Shown one piece after another: positions 61,695-64,000 of a stretch of 64,000 bases of DNA. A program made the translations under genes and the position numbers. Location of the stretch: positions 21,278 through 85,277 of the forward strand of contig JBOHTO010000020.1 of NCBI GenBank assembly GCA_050733695.1, in the 5' to 3' direction. The DNA is from JBOHTO01 sp050733695 (GTDB taxonomy: Bacteria; Gemmatimonadota; Gemmatimonadetes; Gemmatimonadales; Gemmatimonadaceae). Numbering within the stretch: the first letter of the stretch is position 1; each line of letters begins with the position of its first letter. The notes beneath the pieces are model-generated. The model saw only the letters and a program-made list of their open reading frames with translations. It had not been told where the DNA came from and searched no databases.

Positions 61695-63659
61695 GTGAAA
61701 CCACTGCTCATCACCAGCCTCGGAAGAGCACTCACCGTGTCTCCGCTGGGGCGGCGCGAGGATGACATCGAGCTCCGGCGAGTGCCCGTCTTTCCGACGG
61801 CCAGCATACTCGACCCGACACGTCCGACGGTCATTCTCCTCGATCGCCACATGCTCAGGAGCATCGGCGAGGATCGCGGACGGCTCGCGGACGCTGCGCG
61901 CACCGCAGCGCTGGTCGGCATTGGTGATCCCGGGGATGCGGAGCCACCGCAGGGGTTCCCCGCCGAGCTGCTCACCAGCTTCATAGCGGGGAACGCGGCC
62001 ACCGGAACAGCGATCGCCGCCCTGCGCGGTGGCTTTCGCCACGCAGCGTCGCTGGTCGCGGAGCGGATTGCGCGGCGCGGTCAGGCCGAACGCCACCGGG
62101 AGCTCGACGAGCTCACCCGCGTTGGTGTCGCGCTGTCGACCGAGCGCGACCTCCTCAGTCTACTCGAGCTTATTCTCAGTCAGGCGCGGCGCATAACCAA
62201 CAGTGATGCGGGGTCGCTGTACCTGGTGGAGCGCGGCTCATCAGGTGAGCCGCCGACAGCCCTGCGGTTCAAGCTCACGCAGAACCATTCGCTGCCGGAT
62301 CTGCCGTTCACGGAGTTCACGATCCCCATCGATCATACGAGTCTCTCGGGCTACGCCGCCTCGACGGGTGACCCGCTCGTGATCGCCGATGTCTATCTCC
62401 TCCCGGACGACGTCGAGTACAAGCAGAACCGCAGCTTCGACGACAAGTTCGGTTATCGCACGAAGTCGATGCTCGTAATCCCGATGCGAACGCACCGCGA
62501 CGAGGTCATTGGCGTCCTGCAGCTCATCAATCGCAAGCGAACTCTGGATGCGCGGCTGCCCTCTGCCGAGGCGGTCGAGCGCGAGGTCGTGTCGTACGAT
62601 CAGCGATCGGTGGAGCTGGTGAGCGCACTTGCGGCACAGGCGGGAGTCGCGATCGAGAACAGTCTGCTGTATGAGGACATCGAGCGGCTGTTCGAGGGGT
62701 TCGTCACAGCCGCCGTCACCGCGATCGAGACGCGTGATCCTACGACGTTCGGTCATTCTGGACGCGTGGCGACGATGACCGTCGGCCTCGCCGAGGCGAT
62801 CGATCGGGCGGGCAACGGTCCCTACCGCGGCGTGCGCTTCACGCGCGAGCAGCTTCGTGAGCTTCGCTACGCCGGACTGCTGCATGACTTCGGCAAGGTC
62901 AGCGTCCGGGAGCAGGTGCTCGTGAAACAGAAGAAGCTGTATCCCTACGACCTCGACCTCATCCGCCACCGTTTCTCATTCCTCATCCAGGGTGCGGAGC
63001 TGGAATTCGAGCGCGCACGCGCCGGGCACCTGCTCGAGCGCGGGCGCAATGGATACGACGACAAGGTGGCCGCCCTCGAGTGCACGCTTCGGAAGCGGCG
63101 GAACGAACTGGAGCGCTATCTCCAGGCGATCATCGCGGCGAACGAACCGACAGTCCTCGCCGAGGGGAGTTTCGAGGAGCTGCGGCGCCTCACCGAGCAC
63201 ATGTACGTCGACATCAACGGCGAGGATCGACAGCTTCTGAGCAGCGACGAGCTTCGCTTTCTCTCGATTCGCAAGGGTAACCTGGACGACCACGAGCGCC
63301 GCGAGATCGAGTCGCACGTCACCCATACGTACCGCTTCCTGCAGCAGATCCCGTGGACGCGCGAGCTGCGCAGTATCCCCGACATCGCCTTTGCGCATCA
63401 CGAGAAACTGAACGGACGCGGATATCCGCGCGCGGTGGGTGCCGAGGCCATCCCCATGCAGACACGCATGATGACGATCGCCGATATCTTCGACGCACTC
63501 ACCGCGAGCGACCGGCCTTACAAGCGCGCCGTGTCCGTCGATGGGGCACTGGATATTCTGCGCGCCGAGGCGAAGGAGGGGATGCTCGACCTCGATCTGC
63601 TCGGAACGTTCGTCGAGGCGCGCGTGTTCGGACTGCTCGACTCGAACGGGAAGGACTGA
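61695..63659 (+). CDS. GAF / HD-GYP protein with a long insertion
   Basis: A 654-residue protein starting with GTG at 61695 (VKPLLITSLGRALTVSP). Residues 1-95 look like a degenerate receiver domain (RPTVILLDRHML). A GAF domain spans about 145-330 (STERDLLSLLELILSQARRITNSDAGSLYLVERG ... VIPMRTHRDEVIGVLQLINRKR). The HD-GYP domain begins TAIETRDPTTFGHSGRVATM; HD lies at residue 397 (GLLHDFGKV) and HHEKLNGRGYP at about 568. The gap of about 170 residues between them is about 105 longer than usual. It should hydrolyse cyclic di-GMP (inference, as the metal-binding motifs are present). Confidence 0.9.
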   Translation: MKPLLITSLGRALTVSPLGRREDDIELRRVPVFPTASILDPTRPTVILLDRHMLRSIGEDRGRLADAARTAALVGIGDPGDAEPPQGFPAELLTSFIAGNAATGTAIAALRGGFRHAASLVAERIARRGQAERHRELDELTRVGVALSTERDLLSLLELILSQARRITNSDAGSLYLVERGSSGEPPTALRFKLTQNHSLPDLPFTEFTIPIDHTSLSGYAASTGDPLVIADVYLLPDDVEYKQNRSFDDKFGYRTKSMLVIPMRTHRDEVIGVLQLINRKRTLDARLPSAEAVEREVVSYDQRSVELVSALAAQAGVAIENSLLYEDIERLFEGFVTAAVTAIETRDPTTFGHSGRVATMTVGLAEAIDRAGNGPYRGVRFTREQLRELRYAGLLHDFGKVSVREQVLVKQKKLYPYDLDLIRHRFSFLIQGAELEFERARAGHLLERGRNGYDDKVAALECTLRKRRNELERYLQAIIAANEPTVLAEGSFEELRRLTEHMYVDINGEDRQLLSSDELRFLSIRKGNLDDHERREIESHVTHTYRFLQQIPWTRELRSIPDIAFAHHEKLNGRGYPRAVGAEAIPMQTRMMTIADIFDALTASDRPYKRAVSVDGALDILRAEAKEGMLDLDLLGTFVEARVFGLLDSNGKD

Positions 63660-63681
63660 GCGGACGGCTCCTCCCTGCTGT

Positions 63682-63731
63682 CGTTCCCGCGACTGACCGT
63701 CATTCCAGCGAAAGCGGGAATCCCATTCCTT
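63682..63731. repeat. Dispersed inverted repeat, locus 5
   Basis: CGTTCCCGCGACTGACC and CGTCATTCCAGCGAAAGCGG-GAATCCC lie between the convergent HD-GYP and alpha-mannosidase genes. TTCCTTTT follows, so it could terminate transcription from the plus strand. Confidence 0.75.
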
Positions 63732-63735
63732 TTCG

Positions 63736-64000
63736 TCAGCCGGCCGGACGCACCAGCAGCGTTACGACACCCCGCGCCCCAGCGGTAAAGGAAACCTCGT
63801 TCCCGTCGAGCTGCATCGCCATCGCGGCCGGCTGCGGCTCGACCGGCGTCTCATCCAGCCGCGCGACCTTCGCGTCCGCTATCGCGCGGGCGAATCGCCA
63901 GCGTCCATGCACGTCGTGCTCGGTGAGATTCACACAGCGCGCGATGATCCAGCCGCCGTCCTCGCTCTCCTTGAGCGCACCGAAGGCAAGCCCTTCCCCG
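63736..64000 (-). CDS. C-terminal end of a probable GH38 alpha-mannosidase, partial
   Basis: The minus-strand frame runs off the right edge. The visible 88 residues (LAFGALKESEDGGWIIARCVNLTEHDVHGRWRF, then AMAMQLDGNEVSFTAGARGVVTLLVRPAG at the end) resemble the C-terminal beta domain of glycoside hydrolase family 38 alpha-mannosidases, in which ALKxSEDGxGxIxRxxN is a landmark. The catalytic part lies outside, so identity is probable only. A GTG at 63933 could mimic a start but the frame is open further up. Confidence 0.65.
   Translation of the reverse strand, partial: GEGLAFGALKESEDGGWIIARCVNLTEHDVHGRWRFARAIADAKVARLDETPVEPQPAAMAMQLDGNEVSFTAGARGVVTLLVRPAG

Overview
This window is a compact, strongly GC-rich piece of a Gram-negative bacterial chromosome. 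The best fit is a member of Gemmatimonadota. That placement is inference, based on the mix of outer-membrane functions (LolA, a large OM beta-barrel protein, many signal peptides ending in a Gly-Ala-Gln type site), the DUF4159/DUF4175 pair, a pyrophosphate-energised ion pump of the K+-dependent type, the MEP isoprenoid pathway and gene order. There is no phage, transposon, CRISPR array or obvious island. Coding density is very high and no gene-free stretch exceeds about 270 bases.

Layout. 1-8.8 kb: the 3' end of purH, then mostly single genes of membrane transport or unknown function (DoxX-like protein, DUF2723 membrane protein, CvrA-type K+/H+ antiporter, MFS transporter, DUF2007-like and DUF72 proteins) with a tRNA-Ser(TGA). 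8.8-11.7 kb: tRNA-Ser(GCT), gltX and lexA, with a perfect 16-bp palindrome before lexA. 11.7-25.8 kb: a minus-strand run that reads rsmI, DUF4159, DUF4175, TPR protein, secreted protein, JAB-DinG helicase fusion, aminotransferase and an anchored protein, mostly with 1-17 base overlaps; upstream of it lie a gene of unknown function and trxA. 25.8-31.2 kb: plus-strand mce, pdxJ, a CheA-P1-like protein, a flippase-like membrane protein and ispE. 31.2-37.2 kb: tRNA-Gln, prs, rplY, pth, hppA, a small membrane protein and ychF. 37.2-43.4 kb: the ribosomal set rpsF-rpsR-(DUF2232)-rplI, then rsfS coupled to a 1121-residue protease/propeller/barrel protein. 43.4-53.9 kb: a possible SRP RNA, a SPOR lipoprotein, a TM protein with a Walker-A-less BY-kinase-like domain and two SPOR repeats, smc, a secreted protein with a FlgD-like tail, an MBL hydrolase, DAHP synthase and lolA. 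53.9-59.8 kb, minus strand: DUF2520 protein with an S41 protease, then YlbF-like protein with tmk, then rpmE-prfA-prmC. 59.8-64 kb: a Crp/Fnr regulator, an MBL hydrolase, a GAF/HD-GYP protein with an insertion, and the 3' end of a probable GH38 alpha-mannosidase.

How it works together. Most of the window is housekeeping: translation, nucleotide and cofactor supply, and envelope maintenance. Neighbours are often translationally coupled by ATGA, GTGA, TTGA or CTGA overlaps, so many true starts are not ATG. A small dispersed inverted repeat of the CATTCCCGCGAAAGCGGGAATCC type appears at five places, once inside a coding sequence. I found no complete, clearly new multi-gene system. The most unusual single items are the JAB-DinG fusion, the Walker-less kinase-like SPOR protein next to smc, the HPt-like protein without its histidine, and the HD-GYP protein with a long insertion.
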